A stretch of 64,000 bases of DNA, taken from the NCBI GenBank assembly GCA_938028765.1, contig CALIZF010000004.1, positions 1-64,000 on the forward strand, written 5' to 3'. The notes under the pieces were generated by a model. That model was given only the letters and a program-made list of their open reading frames with translations, was not told the DNA's origin and searched no databases. Below, piece by piece: positions 17,985 to 26,443 of the stretch. This stretch comes from an uncultured Paracoccaceae bacterium (GTDB taxonomy: Bacteria; Pseudomonadota; Alphaproteobacteria; Rhodobacterales; Rhodobacteraceae). Each line of letters starts with the position of its first letter. Position 1 is the stretch's first letter. A program made the translations under genes and the position numbers.

Positions 17985-18559
17985 GCGGCTTGCCGGAGGT
18001 TCGTGTTGGCGGGGCGCATCGTCGCCACAAGCTCGGCCACCTTGATGCCGAACTTGCGGAACTGGCTGCGGTTGATGATCGTCCCGTTCTCCATCAGATA
18101 CATCCAGTCGGTCACCGCCAGCACATGCCCGCCCGCCTCGGCCGGCAGGCGGATGTTGTAATCCAGCCGGACCGCGGCCCCTTCCTGCCGGCCCCTGCCG
18201 GTGCCCACGATGTCGTCGGCCTCGGCCCGGATCGCACCGTCGTTGGCGACCGTCAGGCGCCAGGCGCGATCCTGCACCGCCCCGCTGTCGTAGCGGAACC
18301 GTTCGGTCAGGGTGCCCCGGTTGCCGTCCCAGGTTCCTTCCATGTCCGCAACGAAGCGCGACGTGACGCGGCCCGTGGGGCCGTAGATCACGCCTTCGCA
18401 CAGGATGGGGCCCGACAGATGGCGACGGACGTCGAAGTCGGGGCCACGGCCCTTCCAGTGGCGGGTCTCCTGCCCGCGGAAGCCCAGCCAGCGGGACTGG
18501 GCGGCCACAAGCGCCAGCGTCAGGACCACGCCGAGCAGGAATTCGGCAAGCGGGATCAT
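17981..18559 (-). CDS. DUF3833 family protein
   Basis: A 192-residue protein with one N-terminal hydrophobic segment (residues about 3-20), probably a membrane anchor or uncleaved signal. A lipocalin-like beta-rich domain of about 165 residues follows, with alternating strands (TSRFVADMEGTWDGNRGTLTERFRYDSG). The C-terminal NRSQFRKFGIKVAELVATMRP is typical of DUF3833. No catalytic function is known. It sits between an MFS carrier and an SDR, each overlapping by 4 bp, in the same order found next to rpoE-chrR in Rhodobacter; it may bind the modified lipid or fatty acid. Confidence 0.82.
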   Translation of the reverse strand: MIPLAEFLLGVVLTLALVAAQSRWLGFRGQETRHWKGRGPDFDVRRHLSGPILCEGVIYGPTGRVTSRFVADMEGTWDGNRGTLTERFRYDSGAVQDRAWRLTVANDGAIRAEADDIVGTGRGRQEGAAVRLDYNIRLPAEAGGHVLAVTDWMYLMENGTIINRSQFRKFGIKVAELVATMRPANTNLRQAA

Positions 18560-19818
18560 GGGCGATCCTCCTCAATTGGTGTAGCGGCGAGAAGGGCGAT
18601 GGCTGCAACCTTCAGCGCGCAGGGGACGAGGGCGTAGAGAACGGACAGCATCGCCAGCGCCGCGGCCGGGCTGTCGGCGCCGGGCACGAACCCCGCCGCC
18701 TGTAGCAGCGGCAAGAGCGTGACGGCGGCGAAGGCCAGCGTGAACTTCGACACGAAGGACCACAGGCCGAAGGCGCCGCCCGCATCGGGTGCAACCCCGG
18801 CCATGCGGCGGGCGAAGATGGCGGGCAGCAGCGTCATGTCGGCGCCGAGGGCGGCGCCCGAAGCGGCGCAGATCACCGCGAAGGCCGCGACATCGCCCGC
18901 GCCGAGGGTGGCCGCGAACGAGAAGGATGCGATCGCAAGGCCCATGCCCGCCATCAGCGCCCGCTTCGCGCCGCAGCACGCCGCGGCGCGCGACCAGCCG
19001 GGGGCCGAGGCGGCGGCGGCAAGGAAAAACAGCAGGAGCAGCGGCCCCTCCATTCCCGGCGCGGCGAGGCGGCTTTCGACAAAGAACAGGAACAGCGTCG
19101 AGGTGACCGCGACCGGTGCTGCATTCACCAGCGCAAGGACCAGAAGCCGCCGCGCGATCCGGTCGCCCAAAACGGGACGCAAGAGCGCCCGCAGGCCCGG
19201 CCCCCCGGTGCCGCCGCCGCGCCATTCCCCGCGCATCGCGGCAACGGCGACCAGCGCAAGGACGGCGAAGGCCAACGCGAAAGCGGCGAAGGGCCGGTCC
19301 GACAGGCCCGCGAAGGCCACCGGTGCCACCGCCGCGGCCGAGATGCCGAGCAGCGCACCGGCTTCGCGCCAGCCCGCCAGCCGCACATGTCCGCCGGGGC
19401 CCAGGGTGCCGGCCTTGGCCACGCCCTCGGCATAGAAGGCGATGGTAAGGAACGAGAAGGCCGAGAACAGCGCGGCCAGACACAAGGCGAACCACAGCAG
19501 CGGTGCCACCGGCGGCGGCACGGCGAAGAGCGCGACCATCGCCCCGGCCATCACGGCCGCCGCACCGGCCACCGTCGCCCCGCGCCACGCCCGCGCGCGT
19601 TCCGCCAGCCAGCCCAGCAGGGGATCCTGCACCACGTCGATCAGGCGCAGCGCGAACAGCACCGCGCCGAGCGACGCAAGGCTGACGCCGTAGGCATCGA
19701 CATAGAACTTCGGCGCATGAATGTAGATCGGCAGCCCCGCCGCCGCGATCAGCGCGCCGAAGCCCGCCCAGGCGCCCAGCCGCGGGCGCGCGGCCGACAG
19801 GGGTGCCGCGATGGTCAC
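18556..19818 (-). CDS. MFS transporter (GPH-like), RpoE-linked operon
   Basis: A 420-residue polytopic membrane protein with about 12 hydrophobic segments. The N-terminal half has LRLIDVVQDPLLGWLAERAR, the characteristic D-x-x-x-D-P-x-x-G segment of glycoside-pentoside-hexuronide-type MFS carriers. The GTG at 19818 overlaps the DUF1365 stop (GTGA). Substrate unknown. Conservation in this operon across Rhodobacterales points to a lipid- or oxidative-stress-related substrate rather than a sugar, but this is inference from neighbours only. Confidence 0.85.
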   Translation of the reverse strand: MTIAAPLSAARPRLGAWAGFGALIAAAGLPIYIHAPKFYVDAYGVSLASLGAVLFALRLIDVVQDPLLGWLAERARAWRGATVAGAAAVMAGAMVALFAVPPPVAPLLWFALCLAALFSAFSFLTIAFYAEGVAKAGTLGPGGHVRLAGWREAGALLGISAAAVAPVAFAGLSDRPFAAFALAFAVLALVAVAAMRGEWRGGGTGGPGLRALLRPVLGDRIARRLLVLALVNAAPVAVTSTLFLFFVESRLAAPGMEGPLLLLFFLAAAASAPGWSRAAACCGAKRALMAGMGLAIASFSFAATLGAGDVAAFAVICAASGAALGADMTLLPAIFARRMAGVAPDAGGAFGLWSFVSKFTLAFAAVTLLPLLQAAGFVPGADSPAAALAMLSVLYALVPCALKVAAIALLAATPIEEDRP

Positions 19819-20570
19819 CGCGACACCTCGTGCGCGGGCGGGACGGGGCGGCTGCGGAACGCGACACCCCGCCGCATCAGCCGCAGCGCCTGCCAGTGGA
19901 TCAGCGCCAGCACCCGGCGCGAGCCCAAGGGGCGGCGCAGGCAGGCGCCAAGGATGCCACGGGCGGTCAGCGGCCGCCGCGTCCCGGTCAGGTTGGTGTA
20001 AAGGCCCCCGCCCTCGGTCGCATAGTCGATCCAGATCCCGACGCGCTCGGGCCGAATGTCGAAACGGAAGCGGTAGGTGCCCGCGATCGGCTGGAACGGC
20101 GAGACGTGGAAGATCTTGCGCGCCGTCACCGTGTCGGCCGGCGTCAGCGGCGCAAGGTCGTCGCGATGGCACAGATAGCTGTGCCGGTCCCCGTAGGTGT
20201 TGGTCACCTCGGCGATCACCACCCTCAGCGCGCCGGCGGCATCGTGGCAGAACCAGAACGACACCGGGTTGAACACATGCCCGAGGATCCGCGGCTGCGC
20301 CATCAGCAGGACCCGCTCGCCGCCGGGCAGGCCGCGGTCGGCCAGCACGGCGCGCGCCCAGGCGACGCCCCGCCCCTTGCCGGGCGGGCCGCCGTGGTCG
20401 GCGTCCCAGAGGCTGGCGAGGTTCGCCCGGTTGCGGCCGAAGAGGCGCGGAAAGGGGCCATCCGCGTCGGGATCGATCAGGACGTAATCCACGCCATAAC
20501 GGAACGCGTTCGTCACCGGGCCCTTGCGGCCGTGGAAGGTGGTGCCCGCGACGTGCTCGACCGCGGTCAT
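19815..20570 (-). CDS. DUF1365 family protein, RpoE-linked operon
   Basis: A 251-residue soluble protein of the DUF1365 family: VTNAFRYGVDYVLID near the N-terminus, LMAQPRILGHVFNPVSFWFC with the conserved NPVSFW, VIAEVTNTYGDRHSYL and KIFHVSPFQPIAGTYRFRF. It overlaps the FAD gene upstream by 4 bp and the MFS gene downstream by 4 bp. In R. sphaeroides the equivalent gene next to rpoE-chrR has been connected with singlet-oxygen-dependent ChrR turnover and, as I recall, with furan fatty acid synthesis. The enzyme chemistry is not deducible from the sequence. Confidence 0.88.
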   Translation of the reverse strand: MTAVEHVAGTTFHGRKGPVTNAFRYGVDYVLIDPDADGPFPRLFGRNRANLASLWDADHGGPPGKGRGVAWARAVLADRGLPGGERVLLMAQPRILGHVFNPVSFWFCHDAAGALRVVIAEVTNTYGDRHSYLCHRDDLAPLTPADTVTARKIFHVSPFQPIAGTYRFRFDIRPERVGIWIDYATEGGGLYTNLTGTRRPLTARGILGACLRRPLGSRRVLALIHWQALRLMRRGVAFRSRPVPPAHEVSR

Positions 20571-21862
20571 GCGGCGGCGCGCGCGGTGCGCGCCTCCATC
20601 CCTTCGACCACATCGACGGCCGAAGCAAACCCGTCCTCGTGGAACCCGTTGCGCATCCAGGCGCCGCAGAACCACGTGCCGCGGGCGCCATTGAAGCCGC
20701 GGATGGCCGCCTGCGCCCGCAGCGTGCCCAGGTCGTAGACCGGATGCCGGAAGGTGGTCGTGTCGTAGATCAGCTCGGGCCTGATCGCGCGCGTGGTGTT
20801 CAGCGTCACGAACAGGGGATCGTCCTTCGGGATCGGCTGGAGGCTGTTCATCCAGTAGGTCAGCCCGATGCGGTCGGGCCGTTCGCCCCGCCCCTCGGTA
20901 TAGTTCCAGGACGACCAGGCAGCGCGGCGGCGGGGCATCAGGCTCGCGTCGGCATGCAGCACCGCCTCGTTCGGCTGGTAGCGCACCAGCGACAGCGCGC
21001 TGCGTTCCTCGGGGGCGGGGTCGGCCAGCATCGCCAGCGTGTCGTCGGCGTGGGTGGCGAAGACGACCTCGTCGAACGCCTCCCACTCGCCGCCGAAGGG
21101 GCGGACCTGCGGCGTGCCGCCCGCGCGACGCACGGCCGCAATGGGGGCGCCGGTGCGAATCTCCACCCCGGCGCGGACCAGCGCCGCCTGCAGCCGGCGC
21201 ACGTATTCGACCGACCCGCCCTCGACCGTCCACCACTGGTGCTGTCCGGTGTAGCTCAGCAGCGCATGGTTGGCGAAGAAGCGCAGCATCGCATCCGCCG
21301 GGAAGTCGAGGATGCCGCGCGTCGGGGTTGACCAGATCGCGCCCGAGAACGGCAGGATGTAGCAGTCGCGGAAGCGCGCGCCGGTGCCGAGACGCTCGAG
21401 CAGCTGCCCGATCGTCATCGCCGGGTCGGTCGCGGCGATGCCGGGCGCCTCGCGGTTGAAGCGCAGGATGTCGCGCAGCATCCGCCAGTAGCCGGGATTG
21501 GCGATGTTCCGCCGCTGCGCGAACAGCGCGTTGAGGTCGCGTAAGGCATACTCGAACCGCCCCCCGTCGATCGAGGCGGCAAAGCTCATGTCCGACTTCG
21601 CCACCGGCACGCCGAGGTCGCGGAAGAGGCGCGTGAGGTTCGGGTAGTTCACCGTGTTGAATACGATGAACCCGGTATCGACCGGCTGATCCCCGCGCTT
21701 GCCGGCGATCACCGTCCGGGCATGGCCGCCGAGCCGCCGCTCGGCCTCGTACAGGACGACGGAATGGCTGCGCGACAACAGATGCGCGGCCGCCAGGCCC
21801 GAGATCCCTGCGCCGATTACGGCGATGCGGCGTGGGGCGGGCCCGGTGGTTTCGAACGGCAT
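20567..21862 (-). CDS. FAD-dependent amine-oxidase-like oxidoreductase, first gene of the RpoE-linked operon
   Basis: A 431-residue flavoprotein: ADP-binding Rossmann motif IAVIGAGISGLAAAHLLSR at the N-terminus, then DTGFIVFNTVNYPNLTRLF, typical of the FAD/NAD(P)-binding family that accompanies DUF1365 proteins and cyclopropane-fatty-acid synthase homologues. The C-terminal WFCGAWMRNGFHEDGFASA is the second FAD-contact segment. The ATG at 21862 has AAAGGA upstream. The R. sphaeroides equivalent is in the RpoE regulon and, from memory of that literature, acts on membrane fatty-acyl chains. A CFA-synthase-like methylase, often a partner, is not in this window. Confidence 0.88.
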   Translation of the reverse strand: MPFETTGPAPRRIAVIGAGISGLAAAHLLSRSHSVVLYEAERRLGGHARTVIAGKRGDQPVDTGFIVFNTVNYPNLTRLFRDLGVPVAKSDMSFAASIDGGRFEYALRDLNALFAQRRNIANPGYWRMLRDILRFNREAPGIAATDPAMTIGQLLERLGTGARFRDCYILPFSGAIWSTPTRGILDFPADAMLRFFANHALLSYTGQHQWWTVEGGSVEYVRRLQAALVRAGVEIRTGAPIAAVRRAGGTPQVRPFGGEWEAFDEVVFATHADDTLAMLADPAPEERSALSLVRYQPNEAVLHADASLMPRRRAAWSSWNYTEGRGERPDRIGLTYWMNSLQPIPKDDPLFVTLNTTRAIRPELIYDTTTFRHPVYDLGTLRAQAAIRGFNGARGTWFCGAWMRNGFHEDGFASAVDVVEGMEARTARAAA

Positions 21863-21891
21863 GGGTGGTCCTTTCAGGCAGGTCTTGTGAC

Positions 21892-21920
21892 GGATACGCG
21901 GCACCGCGGGGCGCGGATCA
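21892..21920 (-). promoter_or_regulatory. Candidate RpoE-dependent promoter of the divergent FAD-DUF1365 operon
   Basis: Reading the minus strand, TGATCC (complement of 21915-21920) matches the Rhodobacter RpoE -35 element exactly. After 18 bp comes TATCC, a weak match to the TAAGA -10 element. It points at the FAD oxidoreductase gene, whose ATG is about 30 bp further on. The exact -35 with family-correct spacing makes it plausible; the -10 is imperfect. Confidence 0.5.
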
Positions 21921-21936
21921 TTTCTCTACTGTCCAG

Positions 21937-21965
21937 TGATCCAGACAGTTTCAGGCGGCGTAAGA
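21937..21965 (+). promoter_or_regulatory. RpoE-dependent promoter of rpoE-chrR
   Basis: TGATCC at 21937-21942, an 18-bp spacer, and TAAGA at 21961-21965 match the known Rhodobacter sphaeroides RpoE (group IV sigma) promoter consensus exactly in both boxes and spacing. This implies autoregulation of rpoE-chrR. Transcription would begin near 21972, which rules out the in-frame ATG at 21971 and leaves an mRNA leader of about 100 nt before the chosen GTG start. Confidence 0.85.
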
Positions 21966-22075
21966 GACGCATGACACTCGATGCCCGGAGGGTCGAAATT
22001 CCGGGTGCGCGGCCCGAAACGCCCGACTATGGTGCGCCCGGCGTCGTGCATGCCAGACGGACCCAAGGGCGGACG

Positions 22076-22621
22076 GTGGAGAACGGATCGGCGGAAGAGG
22101 ACTGGACGGCGCTTCTGATCCGCGTGCGCGACCGGCAGGACCGGGCTGCTTTCGCCCAGCTCTACCGACATTTCGCGCCGCGGGTGAAGGCCTTCCTGAT
22201 GAAGGGCGGCACGGGCGAGGCGCTGGCCGAGGAATGCGTGCAGGATGTCATGGCGACGCTCTGGCAGAAGGCCGCATTGTTCGATCCCGCCCGGGCCAGC
22301 GTGGCGACCTGGGTCTTCACGATCGCCCGGAACCGGCGGATCGACGCGCTGCGCCGCGCGCGACCCGAACCGGAGGATCTGGACTGGGGTCCGGCCGGGG
22401 ACGAACCCGACCAGGCCGAGGTCTATGAGGCGGCGCAGGAGACGAAACGGCTGGGCGAGGCGATCGCGCGGCTGCCCGACAAGCAGAGGGTTTTGATCGA
22501 ACGGGCCTATTTCGGTGAACTGTCGCATACGGAAATCGCGGCGGAGACCGGTTTGCCCCTTGGCACGATCAAGTCCCGCATCAGATTGGCACTGGAACGG
22601 CTGCGCCAGCAGCTCGGATGA
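22076..22621 (+). CDS. rpoE: ECF sigma factor RpoE (singlet-oxygen response)
   Basis: A 181-residue ECF sigma factor. Region 2 covers about residues 20-85 (FAQLYRHFAPRVKAFLM, LAEECVQDVMATLWQKA, TWVFTIARNRRIDALRRA) and region 4 about 120-178 (LPDKQRVLIERAYFGELSHTEIAAETGLPLGTIKSRI). Wording and spacing match Rhodobacter RpoE, which transcribes singlet-oxygen defence genes. The GTG at 22076 is chosen because homologues start about 10 residues before the W-T-x-L-L segment, an AAGGG site lies upstream, and the in-frame ATG at 21971 coincides with the predicted transcription start. It is followed 24 bp later by its anti-sigma factor chrR. Confidence 0.93.
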   Translation: MENGSAEEDWTALLIRVRDRQDRAAFAQLYRHFAPRVKAFLMKGGTGEALAEECVQDVMATLWQKAALFDPARASVATWVFTIARNRRIDALRRARPEPEDLDWGPAGDEPDQAEVYEAAQETKRLGEAIARLPDKQRVLIERAYFGELSHTEIAAETGLPLGTIKSRIRLALERLRQQLG

Positions 22622-22645
22622 CCCGAAGGCACCGGAAGGCACGTC

Positions 22646-23287
22646 ATGACGATCAGGCATCATATCCCCGACCGGCTGCTGATGGCCTATGCGGCCGGCC
22701 AGCTGCCCGAGGCGTTCAGCCTGGTGATCGCCACCCATGTGTCCGTCTGCGACGTCTGCCGGGCGCAGCTGGCCGCCTACGAGGCCCTCGGGGGCGCCGT
22801 GGTGGAACGCACCGAGGGAATCGCCATGCGCGATGGCAGCCTCGAGGCGCTGATGGCGCGGCTCGATGCGCTGCCGCCGGTGTCGAAGACGGTCGCGCGG
22901 CCGCGCGGCAGCCTGCCCGCGCCGCTGATGGACTACATCGGCGGCGACCTCGACAGCGTGAAGTGGCGGCCAATCGGCATGGGCGTGCGGCAGGCGCTCC
23001 TGCCGACCGACAGATCGGCCACGGTGCGGCTGTTGCATATTCCCGCGGGCGCGCCGGTGCCCGATCACGGTCACCGCGGCCTCGAGATGACGATGGTGCT
23101 GCGCGGCGCCTTCCGCGACCAGCTTGACCGGTTCGGCCCCGGCGATGTCGAGGTGGCCGACACCGAGCTGCACCACACCCCGGTGGCCGAGCAGGGCGAG
23201 GATTGCATCTGTCTCGCCGCGACCGATGCGCCCCTGCGGTTCACGGGCATGGTGCCGCGCCTGGCGCAGAAGTTCCTGCGCATCTGA
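22646..23287 (+). CDS. chrR: Zinc-binding anti-sigma factor ChrR
   Basis: A 213-residue ChrR. The N-terminal zinc anti-sigma domain has His6, His31, Cys35 and Cys38 (SVCDVC), at exactly the residue numbers of the R. sphaeroides zinc ligands. The C-terminal cupin-like domain keeps His141, His143, Glu147 (PDHGHRGLEM) and His177 (ELHHTP), again matching the second metal site. By analogy it sequesters RpoE until singlet oxygen or organic peroxides trigger its release and proteolysis. Its stop abuts the mutL stop directly (TGATCA), leaving no spacer. Confidence 0.95.
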   Translation: MTIRHHIPDRLLMAYAAGQLPEAFSLVIATHVSVCDVCRAQLAAYEALGGAVVERTEGIAMRDGSLEALMARLDALPPVSKTVARPRGSLPAPLMDYIGGDLDSVKWRPIGMGVRQALLPTDRSATVRLLHIPAGAPVPDHGHRGLEMTMVLRGAFRDQLDRFGPGDVEVADTELHHTPVAEQGEDCICLAATDAPLRFTGMVPRLAQKFLRI

Positions 23288-25105
23288 TCAGGTTCGGCCG
23301 AACAGCCGTTCGAGGTCGCTCAGCCCCAGCCGGATCCACGTCGGCCGACCGTGGTTGCACTGGCCCGAATTCGGCGTCGCTTCCATCTCGCGCAGAAGCG
23401 CATTCATCTCGGGACCGGTCAGCGCCCGCCCGGCGCGCACCGAGCCGTGGCACGCCATCCGCGCCAGAATGACGTGCATCCGGTCGGCGATCCCCTCCGT
23501 CGGCCCGCGGTCGGCCAGGTCGTCCAACACGTCGCGCACCAGCGCGCGGGGGTCGGCGGGCCCCAGGGCGGCGGGCAGCGCGCGCACGATGACCGCGCCC
23601 GGCCCGAACGGCTCCACCACCAGGCCGGCGCGCGCGAGATCCGCCGCTGCCGCGGCAAGGTTTGCGCAGGCGTCGTGCGGAAGCTCGATCACCTCGGGGA
23701 TCAGGAGGGGCTGGGACGCGACGCCGCTGTCGGCCAGCTGCCGCTTCAGCCGTTCGTAGACCAGCCGCTCGTGCGCGGCGTGCTGATCGACGATCACCAC
23801 GCCGTCCGCCGTCTGCGCGACGATATAGGTGCCGTGAAGCTGCGCGCGGGCGGCACCAAGTGGGTAATGCTCTGCCGCATCCCCGGGCGGCGGCTCGACG
23901 CGGGCCGCCGGCGCCTCGGCCAGCCCCGCGCCCGAAAGGGGCGCCTGCCAGGCGGCGGCGCGGGCCACGGCGGCCGGCGCCGGGCGCGCGGGGATCGCCC
24001 AGCCCGCGCCGCCGGGCCGCGCGGCCCCGAGCGCAAGGCCCGTCAGCGACACCGCCGTGCGCTGCCCCGCCCCCGCCAGCGCATGGCGCAGCGCGCCAAG
24101 GATCAGCCCGCGCGGCAGGCCGGGATCGCGGAACCGCACCTCGGCCTTGGCGGGATGCACGTTCACGTCCACCGCAAGGGGATCGCAGGTCAGGAACAGC
24201 GCGGCCGCCGGCCAGCGCCCCGACGGCAGAAGATCGCCATAGGCCGCACGCACCGCCGACAGCATCAGCCGGTCCTGCACCGGCCGGCCGTTGACGAAGA
24301 GGTGCAGCGCGACATTCGCGCCTCGCGAATAGGTGGGCAGCGCGGCAAAGCCGGTCAGGCGCAGCCCGTCGCGTTCGGCGTCGATCGGCAGCGCCGAGTC
24401 GACGAAGTCATTGCCCAGAACGCGGGCCAGCCGCCTGCGAAGCGCGCCGAAAAGGTCGCCCGGCTCGGGGTCCAGCTGCAGGATGGTGCGCGCGTCCTCG
24501 GTCACGTCGCGCAGCGCGAAGCCGGTTCCGGGGGCCGCCAGCGCCAGCCGGCGCAGCACGTCGGCGATGGCCTGCGCCTCGGCCCGGTCGGTGCGCAGGA
24601 ACTTCAGCCGCGCGGGAGTCGCGGCGAAGAGGTCGGCCACCTCGACCGTGCAGCCCTGCGCGGCCGCCGCTGGCCGGACGGCACCGACCCGCCCGCCCTC
24701 GACGGTGATCGCCGCCCCCTCGTGCCCGGCGGCACGCGCCGTCAGCGTCAGCCGCGCCACCGCGCCGATCGAGGCGAGCGCCTCGCCCCGGAAACCGAAC
24801 GACCGGATGTCGAAGAGGTCGTCCGCGTGAAGCTTGGAGGTGGCGTGCCGCGCCACCGCCAGCGGAAGGTCGGCCGGCACCATCCCGCAGCCGTCGTCGG
24901 TCACGCGGATCAGCGCCTTGCCGCCGAGCGCATAATCCACCCCGATCCGCCGGGCGCCGGCGTCCAGCGCGTTCTCGACCAGTTCCTTCACCGCCGAGGC
25001 GGGCCGCTCCACCACCTCGCCGGCGGCGATCCGGTTCGCCGTCGCCGCGTCCAGCTGGCGGATGACGGGCCGGGTGGCGGAGATGTTGTTGGCGGCAGCG
25101 TTCAT
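23288..25105 (-). CDS. mutL: DNA mismatch repair protein MutL
   Basis: A 605-residue GHKL ATPase that links MutS mismatch recognition to strand incision. ATPase motifs are clear: [30 protein letters not shown]. The C-terminal domain holds the endonuclease motif [12 protein letters not shown], fitting DQHA(x)2E(x)4E, plus the ACHGSVRAG and CNHGRPTW segments that complete the metal site. Unlike the E. coli protein, this MutL should therefore nick DNA itself, as in most bacteria lacking MutH. The Pro/Ala-rich linker spans about residues 330-400. It lies 33 bp downstream of the M16 protease pair on the same strand. Confidence 0.96.
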   Translation of the reverse strand: MNAAANNISATRPVIRQLDAATANRIAAGEVVERPASAVKELVENALDAGARRIGVDYALGGKALIRVTDDGCGMVPADLPLAVARHATSKLHADDLFDIRSFGFRGEALASIGAVARLTLTARAAGHEGAAITVEGGRVGAVRPAAAAQGCTVEVADLFAATPARLKFLRTDRAEAQAIADVLRRLALAAPGTGFALRDVTEDARTILQLDPEPGDLFGALRRRLARVLGNDFVDSALPIDAERDGLRLTGFAALPTYSRGANVALHLFVNGRPVQDRLMLSAVRAAYGDLLPSGRWPAAALFLTCDPLAVDVNVHPAKAEVRFRDPGLPRGLILGALRHALAGAGQRTAVSLTGLALGAARPGGAGWAIPARPAPAAVARAAAWQAPLSGAGLAEAPAARVEPPPGDAAEHYPLGAARAQLHGTYIVAQTADGVVIVDQHAAHERLVYERLKRQLADSGVASQPLLIPEVIELPHDACANLAAAAADLARAGLVVEPFGPGAVIVRALPAALGPADPRALVRDVLDDLADRGPTEGIADRMHVILARMACHGSVRAGRALTGPEMNALLREMEATPNSGQCNHGRPTWIRLGLSDLERLFGRT

Positions 25106-25138
25106 GCCACCATGGCTAGCACAGACAGGCCGGTCTGC

Positions 25139-26443
25139 CTACTGGCCTTCCAGCCCCTCGGGCTGGCCGACGACCACGAATGTCAGCCGGGCGGGGTCGA
25201 AAAGACGCGCAGCCACCCGGTTGGCGTCCGCAAGCGTGATCGCGCGCACGCGGTCGTTCCGCGTCAACGGGTAGTCGGGCGGCAAGCCCTGCATCCGCAT
25301 CCCCACGAGGATTTCAGCGATACGGGCATTGCCGTCGAAACGCAGGGGGTAGGACCCGGTCATCCAGGTCTTGGTGGCGTCGAGTTCCTCCTGTGTGATG
25401 CCTTCGCGCGCGATCCGGCCCCATTCGGCCCGGATGACGGCGATGGTCTCGGCCGCGGTCGCGTTGGCGGTTGACACCCGACCGGTCACGGTCGCGCCGT
25501 ATTCGCCGGCGGCGTTGGCGGCGTAGATCCCGTAGGTCAGCCCCCGCTTTTCGCGCACCTCGGTCGTCAGGCGGGTGCCGAAACGACCGCCGCCGACCAC
25601 TTCGGCAACCAGCGCGGCGGTCAGCGCGTCGGGATCGTCGCGGGGGATCCCGGCGTGGCCGAAGACGATCACGGACTGCGGACCGGGGAAGGGTTCGACC
25701 ACGATCCCGCCTTCCAGCGCGGCCTGCGCCACCGGGGGCAGCGGCGCACCCTCTGCCGGCAGGTCGCCCAGCAGCCGATCCAGCAGCGGGCCGAGTTCGG
25801 CCGCGCCGATGTCGCCCACCACCGCCACCACCACCCGGTCTCGCGCCAGCGCGCCGCGGTGCGCCGCGATGATGTCGTCGCGCGTCAGCGCCGCCACGCT
25901 GTCCGGCGTGCCGCTGCCGTTGCGGCCGTAGGGATGGTCGGGGAAGGCCAGCGCCGCGAAGCGATCGCCCGCGATCGCCTGCGGGCGGCGGGCATCCTGC
26001 CGCAGGCCCGACAGCACCTGCCCCCGCACCCGTTCGATCGCCTCAGGGTCGAACCGGGGCAGGACGAGGGCCTGCCGCAGCAGCTCGACCGCCGCATCGC
26101 GGTTCTCGGTCAGGAACCGGGCCGAGACCGACACCGCGTCGCGCCCGGCGTCGAAGCCGAACGATGCGGCCAGATCCTCGCGCGCGGCGGCAAAGCCGGT
26201 CGCGTCCCGGTCGCCTGCGCCTTCCTCGAGCAGCGCGGCCATCAGGTTGGTCGCCCCCTGCACCGCCGGCGCATCGAGGCTGGTGCCGCCGCGGAAGCGG
26301 ATTTCCATGGCCACGAAGGGGATCCCGCGCGCCTCGACGAGCCAGGCGGTGATGCCGCCGGGCGAGGTCACCGTCTCGATCGTCAGGGCTGCGCGGGCGG
26401 GCGTGGCGACGAGCAGCACCAGAAGGACAAGCGCGCGGATCAC
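25139..26443 (-). CDS. M16 family peptidase-like protein lacking the zinc motif (inactive partner)
   Basis: A 434-residue secreted M16-fold protein (signal peptide of about 19 residues, VLLVLLVATPARA). At the position where the zinc motif HxxEH should be, it reads GATNLMAALLEEG, so neither His nor the catalytic Glu pattern is present. The C-terminal M16 half contains REKRGLTYGIYA, the substrate-contact R/Y region that inactive subunits retain. It overlaps the active M16 gene upstream by 4 bp. The pair matches the active/inactive heterodimer arrangement known from mitochondrial processing peptidase and bacterial two-subunit M16 proteases. Confidence 0.9.
   Translation of the reverse strand: MIRALVLLVLLVATPARAALTIETVTSPGGITAWLVEARGIPFVAMEIRFRGGTSLDAPAVQGATNLMAALLEEGAGDRDATGFAAAREDLAASFGFDAGRDAVSVSARFLTENRDAAVELLRQALVLPRFDPEAIERVRGQVLSGLRQDARRPQAIAGDRFAALAFPDHPYGRNGSGTPDSVAALTRDDIIAAHRGALARDRVVVAVVGDIGAAELGPLLDRLLGDLPAEGAPLPPVAQAALEGGIVVEPFPGPQSVIVFGHAGIPRDDPDALTAALVAEVVGGGRFGTRLTTEVREKRGLTYGIYAANAAGEYGATVTGRVSTANATAAETIAVIRAEWGRIAREGITQEELDATKTWMTGSYPLRFDGNARIAEILVGMRMQGLPPDYPLTRNDRVRAITLADANRVAARLFDPARLTFVVVGQPEGLEGQ

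Noticed and set aside
21971-22075. Longer rpoE reading from ATG 21971
   Set aside because: It would begin at the predicted RpoE transcription start and add about 35 residues not found in the family.
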